This document shows, one piece after another, positions 3,956-6,075 of a stretch of 6,075 nucleotides of DNA (within the stretch, counting starts at the first letter, position 1; each line of letters opens with the position of its first letter). The DNA is from Syntrophaceae bacterium. Lineage in GTDB: Bacteria; Desulfobacterota; Syntrophia; Syntrophales; UBA5619. The stretch lies in the NCBI GenBank assembly GCA_023249795.1, contig JAHFBU010000108.1, positions 1 to 6,075 on the forward strand. The letters are read 5' to 3'. Under the pieces are notes generated by a model. It was not told the DNA's origin, searched no databases, and saw only the letters and a list, made by a program, of their open reading frames with translations. Both the position numbers and the translations under genes were made by a program.

Positions 3956-6075
3956 TCAGTTGAGGCTTACGGAGACCAGCGTGGAGACGCCTTGCTTCTT
4001 GATCGTGACGCCGTAGAGGCTGTCCGCGACTTCCATCGTCCTCTTGTTGTGGGTGATCACGAGGATCTGAGAGTGGACCGCGGTCTCCTTCACGAGGCGG
4101 TTGAAGAGCCCGATATTCGTATCGTCGAGGGCCGCATCCACCTCGTCCAAAAGCAGGAAGGGAACGGGGCGGTAGAGCAGGATCGAGAAGATGAGCGCAA
4201 TCGCCGACAGTGATTTTTCGCCACCGGAGAGGAGTGTGACGCTCTGCGTCCGTTTTCCCGGAATCTTGATTTCGATGTCCACGCCCGTTTCGAGGAGGTC
4301 GTTCTCATCGGTCAGTCTGAGTTCAGCCCGGCCGCCGGGGAAGAGACGGATGAAAACCTCCTGGAAGCACTTGTTGACCCCCGCGAAAGTTTCGGCGAAC
4401 CGCTGCCGGGAGATGGTGTTGATCCGGGAGATCGTCTTCTCAAGCGTCCCGATGGAGGCGTTCAGATCGGCGATCTGGCCGGTCAGGAATTCATAGCGGG
4501 TATTGAGCTCCTCGTGCTCGGTGAGGGCGAGGAGATTGACCTCGCCGAAGCTCTCGATGGACTTCCGGTTCTTGTCGAGCTTCGCGGAAAGCTCCGTCAA
4601 CGCCTCCTCATCCAGCGGCGTGAATTCCGGCAGGAGCTCCAGAAGGTTCGTGTTGTATTTCTCTTGAATATTCCGCTGGAGGTTTTCCATCTGCAGTGCG
4701 ATCTCGCGGACGGCGACCTCGATTTCAGTCCCCTCGCGGAGCTGATCGTCGAGGGTTTTCTTGACCTCCCGAATTTCCACTTCCCGCGCCCGCAGAAGGG
4801 TGTCTTTCTCCTGCTGGGTGTCCCGCTTTTCAGCGAGGCTCTTATCGATGAGTTCATGTTCCGCGTAGAACCCTTTGAGCGCCACCTCCTCGGCGGTGAT
4901 CCGGGTAGCCTGCTCCTGCGTCTCACGTTCGCACTGCTGGGCGTCGGCGGTCTTGGCGGCGATCTCGCGGGCGTGGTCGCCGAGCGAGGCCTCCAGCCGG
5001 GCCAGTGTCCTGCGGTCGGCCTCCCGCTTTTCGTCGAGGGAGGCAAGACGGATCTTCCGTTCGGTGAGGCTCCGCTCCCGCCCTTCCAGATCGTCCCGGA
5101 GCGCATCCCCCTTCTCCCGGTCGCTGTTCATCGCCTCGTTGAGGGCTGCCTCCTCGGTCTCGATCGTCTTGATCTCCGCCTCGTGCTGCGCGATCTTTTC
5201 CCGTGCTTTTACGGCCTCCGCGGCGAGGTTTTCCCGGTTTGCGTGATGGGTTTTGAGCCGTTCCCCCACCTGGCGCAATTCGCCCTCGTACCGTTCGACG
5301 TCCTTGCTGAGGCCGTTGATCCGGAGTTCCGTAAGGTGAAACTTGGAACGGATCTGGAGGAGTTCCTCGTCCCACTGGGCAATCAGCGATGCGGCCTTTT
5401 TCCGGTCCTCCTGTTCATCCTGAAGTTCGGTCTGGAGCTTTGCAATCTCTTCGGTGAGTTCACCGATCTCCCGACGGTTCCTCAGGAGGCTCCGGTCGGC
5501 GCCCGCGCCGCTCCCGCCCGTCAGGACGCCGCTCGGGCTGATGATGTCCCCCTCCAGCGTGACGAAGGTGCCGCGGAAACCGTTCTGCTGCCAGAGGTTG
5601 ATGCCGTTGCCGAGGTTCGGAATGAGAAGAACGTCGCCCAACAGTTCGTCGACGATGGCCCGGCAATCCTCCCGAACGGTGATCTGCCCGATCAGCGGGA
5701 CCGCCCCCCGGAGGTGTTCATATTCCGCAAGGTTTGCGCCGCTGGAGGCATTGGAACGGACTTCGAGGGGAACGAAGCTCCCCCGGCCAAGCGAGGATTC
5801 TTTCAGATAGTCGATCGCCCGGACGCCGTCCGTCTGATTTTTCACCACGACATACTGGAGCTTCTCGCCGAGAACCGCCTCGACGGCCGTCTCGTACTCT
5901 TGCGGAACGCGGATATGGTCGGCAACGAGACCCATGAAGGTCTCTTTGGAAATATCGTGACGGCTGGATCCGTTGCCGCCGGTCAAGAGGGATTTGACCC
6001 CCTCGTTGCACCAGGCGTAGCCCTCTTCGAATTCCTTGAGCGAGGAAAGTCGGGCCGCCTTCCGGCTGTTCTCCT
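3956..6075 (-). CDS. smc: Chromosome segregation/condensation ATPase SMC, C-terminal ~705 residues (5' end cut)
   Basis: The frame is open from the right edge to a TGA at 3956-3958; the true start and the N-terminal Walker A head are outside. SMC dimers with ScpA/ScpB act as ATP-driven loop-extruding condensin on the nucleoid. In order: the end of the first coiled coil; the hinge (about 5507-5935, from GLVADHIRVPQEYE to the SGVLTGGSG end); the long returning coiled coil rich in Glu, Lys, Arg and Ala (about 4380-5490); and the C-terminal ATPase head. The head has the signature LSGGEKS (4211-4231), Walker B FLLLDEVDAALDD (from 4159 down) and the switch histidine in ITHNK (4043-4057), ending in LYGVTIKKQGVSTLVSVSL. 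The hinge usually lies near residue 520-640 of ~1,180, so roughly 480 residues are missing. An in-frame TTG at 5984-5986 is internal, because homologous sequence (a KEFEEGYAW stretch) continues upstream of it. All visible motifs are intact. Confidence 0.96.
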   Translation of the reverse strand, partial: ENSRKAARLSSLKEFEEGYAWCNEGVKSLLTGGNGSSRHDISKETFMGLVADHIRVPQEYETAVEAVLGEKLQYVVVKNQTDGVRAIDYLKESSLGRGSFVPLEVRSNASSGANLAEYEHLRGAVPLIGQITVREDCRAIVDELLGDVLLIPNLGNGINLWQQNGFRGTFVTLEGDIISPSGVLTGGSGAGADRSLLRNRREIGELTEEIAKLQTELQDEQEDRKKAASLIAQWDEELLQIRSKFHLTELRINGLSKDVERYEGELRQVGERLKTHHANRENLAAEAVKAREKIAQHEAEIKTIETEEAALNEAMNSDREKGDALRDDLEGRERSLTERKIRLASLDEKREADRRTLARLEASLGDHAREIAAKTADAQQCERETQEQATRITAEEVALKGFYAEHELIDKSLAEKRDTQQEKDTLLRAREVEIREVKKTLDDQLREGTEIEVAVREIALQMENLQRNIQEKYNTNLLELLPEFTPLDEEALTELSAKLDKNRKSIESFGEVNLLALTEHEELNTRYEFLTGQIADLNASIGTLEKTISRINTISRQRFAETFAGVNKCFQEVFIRLFPGGRAELRLTDENDLLETGVDIEIKIPGKRTQSVTLLSGGEKSLSAIALIFSILLYRPVPFLLLDEVDAALDDTNIGLFNRLVKETAVHSQILVITHNKRTMEVADSLYGVTIKKQGVSTLVSVSLN

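Noticed and set aside
5984..5986. TTG as a start codon making a 676-residue separate protein
   Set aside because: The frame continues without a stop to the right edge with SMC-like sequence, so this codon is an internal leucine of SMC.
1..6075. CRISPR arrays, insertion sequences, phage genes, defence systems or toxin-antitoxin pairs
   Set aside because: I looked on both strands and found no repeat-spacer arrays, transposase or integrase motifs, or small paired genes; nearly all sequence is accounted for by the listed genes.

Overview
The window reads as part of a Gram-negative bacterial chromosome of moderately high GC. The housekeeping half (smc followed by ftsY, then a tRNA gene with an encoded CCA end) and the style of the proteins fit a deltaproteobacterium (Desulfobacterota, for example a Syntrophales-like lineage). 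That assignment is an inference from protein style and gene order; no 16S gene or other phylogenetic marker was tested.

Right half, all on the minus strand and transcribed right to left: the C-terminal ~705 residues of the chromosome-condensation ATPase SMC (running off the right edge), a 120-bp gap with a possible promoter, ftsY (signal recognition particle receptor), and a tRNA-Arg(CCU) with its own likely promoter. This is a conventional core-genome segment.

Left half: a lone Nudix-family gene on the plus strand converges on the tRNA. Divergent from it, on the minus strand, is a two-gene operon. Its first gene is an LsrF-type class I aldolase/thiolase. Its second, 24 bp downstream, is a zinc-dependent class II aldolase whose visible part resembles the N-terminal part of the bifunctional rhamnulose-1-phosphate-aldolase/short-chain-dehydrogenase family; it runs off the left edge. 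The 193-bp divergent region holds two good sigma70-type promoters placed back to back, plus a duplicated AATATATTC element spaced 31 bp apart that touches both -35 boxes.

Functionally, the two left-hand enzymes belong to families that split phosphorylated (or phosphorylatable) sugar-like substrates, commonly to dihydroxyacetone phosphate plus a small carbonyl or acyl product. A carbohydrate or deoxysugar disposal pathway is plausible, but the substrate cannot be read from the sequence. I see no CRISPR array, insertion sequence, phage gene, toxin-antitoxin or defence module. The least ordinary items are the LsrF/class II aldolase pairing without visible lsr genes, the degenerate Nudix box, and the architecture of the divergent promoter region.
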